Positions 1 to 8,227 of a DNA stretch of 64,000 nt are shown here, piece after piece. Both the position numbers and the translations under genes were made by a program. The stretch is taken from positions 217,339-281,338 of the forward strand of contig NZ_JAFMOX010000062.1 of assembly GCF_019049655.1 (NCBI RefSeq), written 5' to 3'. Within the stretch, counting starts at the first letter, position 1; each line of letters starts with the position of its first letter. Under the pieces are notes generated by a model. That model did not search any database, was not told where the DNA came from, and saw only the letters and a list, made by a program, of their open reading frames with translations. The DNA is from Rahnella rivi. Its GTDB lineage: Bacteria > Pseudomonadota > Gammaproteobacteria > Enterobacterales > Enterobacteriaceae.

Positions 1-1020
1 GCCATTACCACGCTGAACGGTCTGCTGATTGTCAGCAGCACCGGGCTGGCCTTGTGGTTATGGACGCAGTCGCTGATAAGCGTCGGGGCGATTGCGCTGG
101 CGACCGGTCTGGTTATCCGTATCGTGAATATGTCTGGCTGGATCATGTGGGTGGTGAACGGGATTTTCGAGAACATTGGTACGGTTCAGGACGGTCTGCA
201 CACCATCGCGCAGCCGCTGACCGTGACCGATAAACCACAGGCGAAAGGGCTGAAGGTGGATCAGGGGGCGATCCACTTTGATCACATCGATTTCAACTAT
301 GGCAAAGGCGCCCGGGTGATCCAGAATCTGGATCTGGCGATCCGCCCCGGTGAGAAGATCGGTCTTATCGGCCCTTCCGGCGCGGGGAAATCCACGCTGG
401 TGAACCTGCTGTTGCGGCTCTACGACATCGACGGCGGGCGCATTCTGATTGATCAGCAGGACATTGCCGGGGTCACGCAGCAGAGCCTGCGCGCGCAAAT
501 CGGCATGATTACGCAGGACACCTCGCTGCTGCACCGTTCAATCCGCGATAACCTGCTTTACGGCAGGCCGGGCGCCACCGATGAGGAGTTGCAGCTGGCG
601 ATCCGTCAGGCGCGTGCCGATGAATTTATACCGCAACTGTATGATTCGCAGGGCAGAACCGGGCTGGATGCGCATGTCGGTGAACGCGGCGTGAAACTCT
701 CCGGCGGCCAGCGTCAGCGTATTGCCATCGCCCGCGTGTTACTGAAAAACGCACCGATCCTGATCATGGATGAAGCGACATCGGCGCTGGATTCAGAAGT
801 GGAAGCGGCAATTCAGGAAAGTCTCGAGACGCTGATGGGCGGTAAAACGGTGATTGCCATCGCCCACCGCTTATCGACCATCGCCAAAATGGACCGTCTG
901 GTGGTGCTGGAAAAAGGGCAGATTGTCGAGGTGGGTAATCACGCCGAACTGCTGGCGCACGGCGGCCTTTACGCGCGCTTGTGGCAACATCAGACCGGCG
1001 GATTTGTCGGGATGGATTAA
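1..1020 (+). CDS. ABC exporter, fused permease-ATPase, 5' end missing
   Basis: The reading frame is open from base 1, so the window begins inside the gene; the TTG at 52 is not its start. The first ~50 residues are the end of the transmembrane domain. A complete nucleotide-binding domain follows, with Walker A GPSGAGKST, signature LSGGQRQR, Walker B ILIMDEAT and the switch histidine in IAHRLST. This layout is that of MsbA/multidrug-type half-size exporters, which dimerise in the inner membrane and use ATP to export lipids, peptides or drugs. The substrate cannot be told. It ends five bases before the convergent FemAB-like gene. Confidence 0.9.
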   Translation, partial: AITTLNGLLIVSSTGLALWLWTQSLISVGAIALATGLVIRIVNMSGWIMWVVNGIFENIGTVQDGLHTIAQPLTVTDKPQAKGLKVDQGAIHFDHIDFNYGKGARVIQNLDLAIRPGEKIGLIGPSGAGKSTLVNLLLRLYDIDGGRILIDQQDIAGVTQQSLRAQIGMITQDTSLLHRSIRDNLLYGRPGATDEELQLAIRQARADEFIPQLYDSQGRTGLDAHVGERGVKLSGGQRQRIAIARVLLKNAPILIMDEATSALDSEVEAAIQESLETLMGGKTVIAIAHRLSTIAKMDRLVVLEKGQIVEVGNHAELLAHGGLYARLWQHQTGGFVGMD

Positions 1021-1024
1021 GGCT

Positions 1025-2146
1025 CTATGCGTGCCGGTACGGCAGCACCTCACGGGCTTCATCGGCCCAGCGCTGCACGCCGGCACGCTCTTCCACTAAA
1101 AAATCTTCCACGGCATCGCGTAAACCCGGATGCCGTAAATAGTGCCATGAGTCGGTGATCACCGGTTCAAAGCCGCGCAGCAGTTTGTGTTCGCCCTGTG
1201 CGCCCGCGTCAAAGCGCGCCAGCCCGCTGGCAATCGCGTATTCCATACCCTGATAAAAACAGGTTTCGAAGTGCAACCGGTCAAACTCTGCCACGCAGCC
1301 CCAGTAGCGGCCATAAAAGGTATCGCCGCTGATCAGGCTGAAGGCCATCGCCACGTCACGACCGTTTTGCTGCGCGACAACAAGACGGATCGCCTCCGGC
1401 ATTCTTTCCGCCAGCAGGCGGAAGAAAGCGCGGGTCAGATACGGCGACTGGCCGCGCACGGCGTAAGTATTGCTGTAGCAGCTGTAGACAAAATCCCACT
1501 GCGCTTCGGTCACGTCGGTGCCTTTCAGCCAGATAAACTCGATGCCCTGCGCCGCCACCTGTTCGCGCTCCTTGCGGAACTGTTTACGTTTGCGCGAGGT
1601 GAGGGCGTCGAGGTAATCCTGAAAATCACGATAACCGCGGTTCTGCCAGTGATACTGCAAGCCCTGCCGGTGCTGCCAGACGGCTTCACTGCCGATCAGC
1701 CGGTTGGCGCGTTCATCGGTGAAATTGATGTGCGCGCCGGTCAGGCCGTTTTCCACCAGATACTCCGGCAACGCCTGCAATAAACGCAAGGCCGCAGAGT
1801 CATCACCCAGCAACCGGGCGCCCGTTACCGGGCTGAACGGCACCGCGCCCAGCCATTTCGGATAATAGGCGATGCCCGAACGCTGACAGGCATCCGCCCA
1901 GCCCTGATCGAACACGTATTCGCCGTAAGAATGACGTTTACGATAACCGGGAATTGCGGCGCGGATGTCGCCATTTTCCTGCCACAGCAGATGTTCAGGT
2001 CGCCAGCCGGAATGTGGCCCCAGGCTGCCGCTGTCTTCCAGCGCAGATAAAAATGCATGGCTGAGGAAAGGCTGTTGCGCAGGCACCAGCGCATCCCACT
2101 GTGCGGCAGGCAAATCAGCCAGACGGCTCAACGTGATAACAGGCAT
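1025..2146 (-). CDS. FemAB-like N-acyltransferase (DUF482/COG3146 type)
   Basis: A 373-residue protein matching the FemAB-like family PF04339 (predicted N-acyltransferases with a GNAT-like fold). Recognisable stretches are the N-terminal LPAAQWDAL/PFLSHAFLSALE segment, SRKRKQFRKERE in the middle and GFEPVITDSWHYLRHP near the C-terminus. No signal peptide or membrane segment is seen, so it is probably cytoplasmic. The start at 2146 is preferred over the ATG at 2167 because a GAG stretch lies 8 bases upstream of it, whereas 2167 has no ribosome site. The substrate is unknown; family members may act on amino groups of lipids, peptidoglycan precursors or proteins. Confidence 0.75.
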   Translation of the reverse strand: MPVITLSRLADLPAAQWDALVPAQQPFLSHAFLSALEDSGSLGPHSGWRPEHLLWQENGDIRAAIPGYRKRHSYGEYVFDQGWADACQRSGIAYYPKWLGAVPFSPVTGARLLGDDSAALRLLQALPEYLVENGLTGAHINFTDERANRLIGSEAVWQHRQGLQYHWQNRGYRDFQDYLDALTSRKRKQFRKEREQVAAQGIEFIWLKGTDVTEAQWDFVYSCYSNTYAVRGQSPYLTRAFFRLLAERMPEAIRLVVAQQNGRDVAMAFSLISGDTFYGRYWGCVAEFDRLHFETCFYQGMEYAIASGLARFDAGAQGEHKLLRGFEPVITDSWHYLRHPGLRDAVEDFLVEERAGVQRWADEAREVLPYRHA

Positions 2147-2261
2147 GAAATATTCTCGCTGTGGCATTGAAGGAGAAAGCGCTTAAGTGTCGTTCAGGCA
2201 GGGAAATAATGTCGGCTGAAAGGTGCGGAGGAAAAAATAAAAATGCTTAACCCGCTGATTT

Positions 2262-2297
2262 ATAATACGGAACCTATTGGGATAGATTCCGTATTAT
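2262..2297. repeat. Perfect 11-bp inverted repeat
   Basis: ATAATACGGAA and its exact complement flank a 14-base loop. It lies between the starts/ends of the flanking genes, downstream of the carbonic anhydrase gene. There is no U-tract, so it may be an mRNA-stabilising hairpin or a protein-binding site. Confidence 0.5.
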
Positions 2298-2298
2298 T

Positions 2299-2327
2299 AT
2301 CCGGCAAGCCGATATGCCGGATTTTTT
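2299..2327 (+). terminator. GC-rich hairpin with T-run next to carbonic anhydrase stop
   Basis: ATCCGGCA pairs with TGCCGGAT around an 8-base loop, followed by six Ts on the plus strand. No plus-strand gene precedes it. On the minus strand the hairpin sits directly after the carbonic anhydrase stop codon but has a poor U-tract, so it may work in either direction. Confidence 0.45.
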
Positions 2328-2329
2328 AA

Positions 2330-2965
2330 TTAACTGGCCCTGACTTCAGGATTATCTGAAAGTGAAATAAAGGTGCTGCTCTTCGCATCAAATGCATCAA
2401 TACACCCGGATTCAATATCATAAACCCAGCCGTGCAGGGTAACCTGACCTTTCGCCAGCGCGACCGCAACACAAGGGTGCGTGCGCAGGTTACTCAGTTG
2501 AGCAACCACGTTCTGATGCACCATTCCGTTGACGCGTGCTTCAGGGGATTCGTGCTCAGAGGCTTCGTTGATGGCTTTCGCCGCATCGGAATAACGCAGC
2601 CAGTGGGCGACCGCGGGCATGTGATCCAGACAGGTGCAGTTGGCGATTGCGCTCATCGCGCCACAGTTGGAGTGCCCGCAGATAACGATATCTTTTACGC
2701 CGAGCGCCATCACCGCGTACTCCACCGTTGCCGATACGCCGCCCGGTTCCGGCCCGAAAGGTGGCACAATATTACCGGCATTACGGATAACAAACAGTTC
2801 GCCCGGTTCACGCTGGGTCACTAATTCCGGCACTAAACGGCTGTCAGAACAGGATATAAACAGGGTCTTAGGATTTTGGTTTAAAGCGAGTTGTTTGAAT
2901 AACTTAGAGCGTTGCGGAAACGCTTCTTTCTGGAATCTGAGAAAACCTTCAATAACGTCTTTCAT
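2330..2965 (-). CDS. cynT: Beta-class carbonic anhydrase, CynT type
   Basis: A 211-residue zinc enzyme interconverting CO2 and bicarbonate in the cytoplasm. The zinc ligands lie in CSDSR and HSNCG (Cys, Asp, His, Cys), and RNAGNIVPPFGPEPGGVSA is the typical core. The opening MKDVIEGFLRFQKEAFP and the ending VYDIESG match E. coli CynT much better than Can. The start at 2965 fits CynT; an in-frame upstream extension to 3025 has no family counterpart. CynT normally supplies bicarbonate to the cyanase CynS, but no cynS or cynR is adjacent, so here it probably serves general bicarbonate supply. Confidence 0.93.
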   Translation of the reverse strand: MKDVIEGFLRFQKEAFPQRSKLFKQLALNQNPKTLFISCSDSRLVPELVTQREPGELFVIRNAGNIVPPFGPEPGGVSATVEYAVMALGVKDIVICGHSNCGAMSAIANCTCLDHMPAVAHWLRYSDAAKAINEASEHESPEARVNGMVHQNVVAQLSNLRTHPCVAVALAKGQVTLHGWVYDIESGCIDAFDAKSSTFISLSDNPEVRAS

Positions 2966-3186
2966 AGGGGGAATTCCATGTATTTCAATGCCAGTGAGTC
3001 TGCCATGAAAAAAAAGGCAGATCAATCAGACGGAATATCATCACTATTTGCAGGGAAATAAGAGAAAGCAAAATAATATAATTTACCGGCGATAAGCATT
3101 TCACATTCCCTTTTTTTAATGCCATACCTTTATGTCAGCCTTATCCGTCCCCATATTTCCTCTACCCCCTGAGTGAAGGAGTCTGT

Positions 3187-3729
3187 ATGACAATCGAATA
3201 CGCTATTTTTGGTGGCGGCTGTTTCTGGTGTACGGAAGCGGTGTTCAAAGACGTCATCGGCGTGGAGTCGGTGGAAAGTGTTTACACTGGCGGGCGTCGT
3301 CCGAACCCGAACTATGAGCAGGTGTGCACCGGCACCACCGGCCATGCGGAGGCCATCCGCGTGGGATTTGACCCGGAAAAACTGACCTACGGCGATCTGC
3401 TGGATATCCACTTTGTGACGCATGATCCGACCCAGCTTAACCGCCAGGGCAACGACGTCGGCACGCAGTACCGTTCGGCGATTTTCCCGGCCAACGAGCA
3501 GCAAAAAACCGAGGCGGAAGCCGCCATACTGCGCGCGCAGCACGATCACAGTGATCCGATTGTGACCAGCATCGAACCGCTGGGTGAGGTGTACGTGGCC
3601 GAAGGCTATCACCAGAATTACTGGGATGGCGCGGGGCAGCAGAACCGTTACTGCATGGCGGTGATCCCGCCGAAACTGCAAAAATTACGCAAGAGCTTTG
3701 CGCAGCGAACGAAATCGCTGAACCCGTAA
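3187..3729 (+). CDS. msrA: Peptide-methionine (S)-S-oxide reductase
   Basis: A 180-residue cytoplasmic repair enzyme that reduces methionine-S-sulfoxide in proteins. The catalytic GCFWC motif is at residues 10-14, and YTGG, GHAEAIRV, HFVTHDPTQLNRQGNDVGTQYRS and AEGYHQNYW are standard MsrA signatures. This is the short form without the N-terminal extension of the E. coli protein (212 residues). The ATG at 3187 has AAGGAG placed correctly upstream. It stands alone and ends at a strong bidirectional terminator. Confidence 0.95.
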   Translation: MTIEYAIFGGGCFWCTEAVFKDVIGVESVESVYTGGRRPNPNYEQVCTGTTGHAEAIRVGFDPEKLTYGDLLDIHFVTHDPTQLNRQGNDVGTQYRSAIFPANEQQKTEAEAAILRAQHDHSDPIVTSIEPLGEVYVAEGYHQNYWDGAGQQNRYCMAVIPPKLQKLRKSFAQRTKSLNP

Positions 3730-3750
3730 AGTGCCCGGACGCGTGAATGT

Positions 3751-3782
3751 AAAAAGCCAGAACCTGAGTTCTGGCTTTTTTG
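3751..3782. terminator. Bidirectional rho-independent terminator
   Basis: AAAAAGCCAGAA and TTCTGGCTTTTTT form a 12-bp stem with a 6-base loop. The stem is flanked by A and T runs on both sides, so it can end msrA and the opposing sugar operon. Confidence 0.85.
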
Positions 3783-3784
3783 TC

Positions 3785-4090
3785 TCAAAATCCGTATCGG
3801 ATCGCATCCTTACTTTGTTGCATCAGCGCGTCGATTTTCTGCGAATACGTCTCCAGCCCTTTGCCGTCTCCGGCCTCTGAGCACTCACGCCGCCGCGCGT
3901 TATAGGCCTTCATCAGTTGCGCCTGCGCAAAGCCAGGCTTGCCGTAACAGGCCATGCTCTGCTCCCAGCAGGCAATCGCCGCCTCCAGTTCCTGCTGTTC
4001 CTGATACTGTTTTCCCAGCTCGTTGAGTGCCTTGGCCGACTCCTGCGGCGGCAGCTGTTGCGCTAAAATTTGCTCAATGCGTGTATCCAT
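3785..4090 (-). CDS. Small helical (TPR-like) protein at end of PTS operon
   Basis: A 101-residue soluble protein, predicted all-helical, with a TPR-like pattern (ALNELGKQYQEQQELEAAIACWEQSMACYG). The start at 4090 has a strong GGAGGT eight bases upstream; an ORF reading further upstream overlaps the IIC gene and is not needed. It begins 19 bases after the IIC stop codon and is the last gene of the sugar operon. I do not recognise the family. A role as a scaffold or regulator of the pathway is speculation from position. Confidence 0.65.
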   Translation of the reverse strand: MDTRIEQILAQQLPPQESAKALNELGKQYQEQQELEAAIACWEQSMACYGKPGFAQAQLMKAYNARRRECSEAGDGKGLETYSQKIDALMQQSKDAIRYGF

Positions 4091-4109
4091 AAAGATGACC
4101 TCCGCGCGG

Positions 4110-5375
4110 TTAATGGAAGAAGTTGAGAATATGACCAAACACCAGCCCGACGCTGATGACATCCGAGTCGCTGAATGTCACGTTCGAGAAGCCGAATTTG
4201 CCCAGCAGAGGCAGCAGCAGTGCCGGAAGTAAGGTGATAAACAGGCCGTGGAAGATACCGCCGATAATCGCCCCGCGACGTCCGCCGACGGCGTTACCAA
4301 AGATGCCCGCCGTGCCGCCTGCGAAGAAGTTGGTCAGCATGCCCGGTAAAATCATCGCGAGTCCCAGGCTCGGGAACAGGAACATGCCGATGACCGACCC
4401 GATGGTGGTGGAGATAAACCCGATGATCACCGCGTTAGGGGCGTAAGGGAAAAGCACCGGGCAATCGAGCGCCGGAATGGCGTTCGGCACGATGCGCAGG
4501 GCTATCCCGCGAAAAGCCGGGACGATTTCAGCCAGCAACAGGCGCACCCCGGAGAGCAGAACATACACACCCACCACAAACTGAACCGATTGCAGGAAGG
4601 AATAGACCAGATAGTTGACGTTATTGGCGAAAGGCGCGACAACTTCCGGGCCTGCGGCGATGGCGGGGATCAGGTAAATCGGGATCATCACCACCATCAT
4701 CGACAGATAAGTGTCCTGCAGGAATGAGAGGGACTGCGGCAGCTCAAAATCTTCGGTGCTCTTACTGACGTCGCCGGTGATTTTTGCCACACCCGCCTGC
4801 ACGATATACCCGATGGTGCAGAAATGGCCGAGCGCAAAATCATCGGAACCGGTAATTTTGCGCACAATCGGTTGTGCCAGTACCGGCATACCGACCGCCA
4901 TCACCCCGGCTATCACCCCACCGGTTACGATCAGCTCCACACCGCGCAGGCCGCCCATATAACCGATGACCGAACAGACGGTCGCCATCCACAAGGAGGC
5001 CTGGCCGGTCAGGAAGATATATTTAAAGCGGGTCAGGCGGGCAATCAGGATGTTGACGATAAACGCCAGCACCATAATTAATGCGGTTTCACGCCCGAGC
5101 GTCTGCTGGGCGATCCCGGCAATCGACCCGACGTCAGTCACGATGCCGCGCATATGGAAACCTTTCTGGAATATTTCGCCCAAAAAAGTCAGCGCATTAA
5201 CAATAATGCTCGCCCCGGAAAGAAGGACTAAAAATCCCAGCAGCGTTTTCAGTGTGCCGGTAATAATTTGTCCGGGACTTTTTTTCAATGCGATCAAGCC
5301 AATCATCGCAATCAGCGATATTAATATTGATGCCTGGCCTAATACATCATTAACAATAAAGTGAAGGAAAGACAT
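4110..5375 (-). CDS. PTS IIC permease, ascorbate (UlaA/SgaT) family
   Basis: A 421-residue inner-membrane sugar transporter with about ten hydrophobic segments. It resembles UlaA (467 residues, encoded at 59.5 kb in this window), for example in FLHFIVNDVLGQ at the N-terminus, TGQASLWMA, GGVIAGVMAVGMPVLAQPIV and the FPYAPNAVIIGF motif. It would take up the sugar and phosphorylate it using the IIA and IIB encoded just upstream. AGGGGA precedes the start. The neighbouring kinase and aldolase argue that the substrate is not ascorbate. Confidence 0.88.
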   Translation of the reverse strand: MSFLHFIVNDVLGQASILISLIAMIGLIALKKSPGQIITGTLKTLLGFLVLLSGASIIVNALTFLGEIFQKGFHMRGIVTDVGSIAGIAQQTLGRETALIMVLAFIVNILIARLTRFKYIFLTGQASLWMATVCSVIGYMGGLRGVELIVTGGVIAGVMAVGMPVLAQPIVRKITGSDDFALGHFCTIGYIVQAGVAKITGDVSKSTEDFELPQSLSFLQDTYLSMMVVMIPIYLIPAIAAGPEVVAPFANNVNYLVYSFLQSVQFVVGVYVLLSGVRLLLAEIVPAFRGIALRIVPNAIPALDCPVLFPYAPNAVIIGFISTTIGSVIGMFLFPSLGLAMILPGMLTNFFAGGTAGIFGNAVGGRRGAIIGGIFHGLFITLLPALLLPLLGKFGFSNVTFSDSDVISVGLVFGHILNFFH

Positions 5376-5434
5376 AAGCGTCCCCTGTAGTAGAGATGTA
5401 GAGTTGTTCTATTGGATGATATTATTTTTTATTA

Positions 5435-5737
5435 TTAGATAGCCAGATGACCCATTTCCTGAAGAACGGGTGTCAGTTTGCTTTTTATTTCATTTTTATC
5501 CACCAGCCTTTTCAGGTAAATAATATTGGCTTTGATGGTGTAATGCTGGAATTGTGATCTGAAGTTTTCGCCGGTCATAATAATATCTGCCCGGGTAGAG
5601 GTGGCGCTGGAAATATCGCAATGTGATAAATCGGCTTCGACACCTAAATCTTTTAATGCGGCTTCGATACTCATTTCACAGGCAAAACTACTGCCCAGAC
5701 CTGCGCCGCAGACTGCAAGGATAGATAACTTTTTCAT
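5435..5737 (-). CDS. PTS IIB subunit, ascorbate family
   Basis: A 100-residue cytoplasmic phosphocarrier. The phospho-cysteine is Cys10 in LAVCGAGLGSS, the typical P-loop of UlaB/GatB-type IIB proteins. It passes phosphate from the IIA at 5820-6263 to the sugar in the IIC. GGGAG lies four bases before the ATG. The IIC gene begins 59 bases downstream. Confidence 0.9.
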   Translation of the reverse strand: MKKLSILAVCGAGLGSSFACEMSIEAALKDLGVEADLSHCDISSATSTRADIIMTGENFRSQFQHYTIKANIIYLKRLVDKNEIKSKLTPVLQEMGHLAI

Positions 5738-5819
5738 AAGACTCCCTTACGCATTTTGTAGGTGATGATTGTTGTAGATGATGAATATCGGTTGATGGTC
5801 ATCTCTCTTCACTTCACGT

Positions 5820-6263
5820 TTAAAACTGCCGGATAATCTCTAAGGCTTCCTGCGTGTTCTTACTCTCTTTCAGTTTTTTCGCGGCCTCGTCGTCGCAGAA
5901 AAGATGAGAGAGACTGGCAATCATTTCTATGTGCGAATGGCTGTCTACGGCGGCCAGCGCGAAAATAACGTACACCGGATCGTTATCTTCACTGCCGAAC
6001 TCGACGCCTTGTGAAACAATCACCAGCGACAGCGCCGTGCGGTTGACGCCCTCTTCGGGCCGGGCGTGCGGCATAGCAATGCCTTCGCCCAACACATAAT
6101 AAGGACCGATTTCCCGGTGCATATCATATATAGCCTGAAGATAACGACTTTCCGCCGCACCAGAATCAATTAACGGTTGCACCGCTAACGCAACGGCACT
6201 TTTCCAGTCTTCTGTTTTCGGAATTATCTTGGTGTTATTTTCATTAATCCAGTCGCTTAACAT
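5820..6263 (-). CDS. PTS IIA subunit, ascorbate family
   Basis: A 147-residue soluble phosphocarrier of the fructose/mannitol-like IIA fold. The phospho-histidine is in GIAMPHARPEEGV, which matches the MPHGRPEEGV of UlaC in this window. It takes phosphate from HPr and hands it to the IIB. A 205-base gap separates it from the kinase gene upstream, enough to hold an internal promoter; a CRP-like half site (TGTGACAATAAA) lies in that gap near 6412. Confidence 0.9.
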   Translation of the reverse strand: MLSDWINENNTKIIPKTEDWKSAVALAVQPLIDSGAAESRYLQAIYDMHREIGPYYVLGEGIAMPHARPEEGVNRTALSLVIVSQGVEFGSEDNDPVYVIFALAAVDSHSHIEMIASLSHLFCDDEAAKKLKESKNTQEALEIIRQF

Positions 6264-6468
6264 AATACCTCTTTACATGAATAGGGGCTTTTCTCAGTAT
6301 GATATTTAATTTAAATAAAAACTGTGATCTGTCCAGTTCTATTGGTGACTAAATAAAGCTTTTCATTTATCCAAGATAAGAATGTAAAACGATGTGTCGG
6401 AATTAATGTCTGTGACAATAAAACACGTCATGTTTTTTGTTCAGTAACGTAATATTTCCCTTTCCGGT

Positions 6469-7065
6469 TTATTGTGTTTGGGTATGAAATGAATTTATTA
6501 TCCATTCGTGAATAACAACAATATTTACAGGTCTATTCTCATCAACATTATTTTGATCCACAGAATATACCGGTCCTAATGCCATTGGCTGCGCATTTCC
6601 TGCAAGAATTTTTAATTCGGGAATATATTCTGCCCCGACATGTCCCGCTAAGCGTTCGCCCACTCGCGAGGCAAAACGTTCCGCGACCCGTTCTGCATCA
6701 ATCTGGCACCAGATTTCCAGCACCTGTGTCACGCCAGCCTGCTGCAAATAGGTGTGCAACACGTCTTTCGGCTGGAAACCAAACCAGGCATCGACAATAA
6801 ATGTGCTGCCGTCCGGCGCGCCTGCGACGATATCCCAGATCACCTGATAACTGGCCTGACCCAGTACGCGGTTAAACGGGCGATCGACATTTTGCAGCCG
6901 CTGTAAAAACGGGTTTTTAATGCCATCGAGCGACAACTGCAACCAGCCACTCTGTTCAGAAAGCTCAACGGCGAGCCGGCTTTTACCTGATGCGGGGATC
7001 CCGTTAACCAGGATAACGCGTTTACCGGTAAAGCCATTTCGTGCGGCGCTTCTGTTTTCAGACAT
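6469..7065 (-). CDS. P-loop kinase (chloramphenicol-phosphotransferase-like)
   Basis: A 198-residue ATP-binding protein. The P-loop is LVNGIPASGKSRLA near residue 20, and LQLSLDGIKNPF resembles the substrate-binding region of the CPT/zeta-toxin/shikimate kinase-like group. FIVDAWFGF and RVGERLAGH follow. The gene overlaps the aldolase stop by eight bases, so the two are probably co-translated. In this operon the likely job is phosphorylating a PTS-delivered sugar phosphate to a bisphosphate for the aldolase. That is an inference: most sugar kinases belong to other folds. Confidence 0.7.
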   Translation of the reverse strand: MSENRSAARNGFTGKRVILVNGIPASGKSRLAVELSEQSGWLQLSLDGIKNPFLQRLQNVDRPFNRVLGQASYQVIWDIVAGAPDGSTFIVDAWFGFQPKDVLHTYLQQAGVTQVLEIWCQIDAERVAERFASRVGERLAGHVGAEYIPELKILAGNAQPMALGPVYSVDQNNVDENRPVNIVVIHEWIINSFHTQTQ

Positions 7066-7993
7066 GTTCCACCTGTTCAGTTTTATGAGGTACCGGAGCC
7101 TGGAAGTATTGCTGGATCACGGCCTGAAGTTCGTTCAGACGCGGTACCGCAAGGGATTCGAGGCGGGATTTGGTCGCGCTGCGGTCAAGAGAAATGCAGT
7201 CTTTCCACAATGAACGCCCTGCGATAACGCCCGATGCGCCTTCACTCATGGCATCCGCCACTTGTTTGAGGAAGGTGGAATGATCAACCCCGGCGGAAAG
7301 CACCGCCCATGGCACATCGCCGGCGAGTTCAGTGATGTCGGCACAAGCTTGTTTCGAGCCCGGATAAGGCAGTTTCAGCACCTTCGCACCGCACTCCAGG
7401 CAAATCTTAGTGCCGCCATAGATCAGTGAAGGGACTTTTTCTTTATATTCTTCCTCGGTTTCGTTGTCGAGTTTATAGGTCAGGAACTCCACCACCAGCA
7501 GCAGGTCTTCGCGGGCAAAATCTTCGATGCACTGATGCAGAATTTCAATGTTATGGCGGTTGGCTTCTTCCTGATCAGCGCGCAGGTAGACCATGATTTT
7601 GCCGCCTGTGGCGCCCAGTTCACGTACGCGGCGCGCATCGACATTGGCCACCAGTCGGGACAGACGGTAGCCTTCCGGTGAATTATCCCAGCCTGATGCG
7701 TCAAGGCCGATCAGCAGGGCCGTATCGCGGGCAATAATGCCGTCATCCACCAGTTGCGGCACGGCGCAGACCGGATCGACCAGCACGCAGGAGGCTTTGC
7801 TGGCGAGGTATTGGGTGATGTCGGCTTTAATCAGCCCGAGTTCGTGTTCTGAAATGGCGGATTGTTGCTGCGGGTCGCTGGCCAGCAGGCTGCGCATGGC
7901 ACCGCGCTGGTCACAGGCGATCACCAGCATCGCGCCATTCTTGCCACAAATTTGCTGATAGCTGCGTAATTCTGAAGTAGACATTTTTGACAT
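7058..7993 (-). CDS. Class I aldolase, LacD/YihT (tagatose-bisphosphate) family
   Basis: A 311-residue protein of the DeoC/LacD aldolase family. Lys207 in AKVLKLPYPGS is the expected Schiff-base lysine; CDQRGAMRSLL and LVDPVCAVPQL near the N-terminus and the final VIAGRSLWKD phosphate-binding region are typical. Family members split tagatose-1,6-bisphosphate or sulfofructose-1-phosphate into two three-carbon products. AAGGAG sits eight bases before the ATG. It is the first gene of the operon, facing the SorC regulator across a 230-base promoter region. The exact substrate is not evident. Confidence 0.82.
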   Translation of the reverse strand: MSKMSTSELRSYQQICGKNGAMLVIACDQRGAMRSLLASDPQQQSAISEHELGLIKADITQYLASKASCVLVDPVCAVPQLVDDGIIARDTALLIGLDASGWDNSPEGYRLSRLVANVDARRVRELGATGGKIMVYLRADQEEANRHNIEILHQCIEDFAREDLLLVVEFLTYKLDNETEEEYKEKVPSLIYGGTKICLECGAKVLKLPYPGSKQACADITELAGDVPWAVLSAGVDHSTFLKQVADAMSEGASGVIAGRSLWKDCISLDRSATKSRLESLAVPRLNELQAVIQQYFQAPVPHKTEQVEHV

Positions 7994-8227
7994 GGAACTC
8001 TCCTTTGCGTGAAATTTATTACAGATGAAAAAATCTCGATTACACTGGACGTTCTGTCTTTAGCCCCCTGATGAAAAGGGGCGGAAAGTCGCGTAACACG
8101 CCGGTTTGCAAGGGTTGAAGCCCGATCCGGTACATTGCATTTTTACAGGTGTTGCGCAATAATCCCTCAATCGACAATTTGAGTGTAATTCATTACTGAA
8201 AGGAATTTCAAGCTGAAAGAGCCAATT

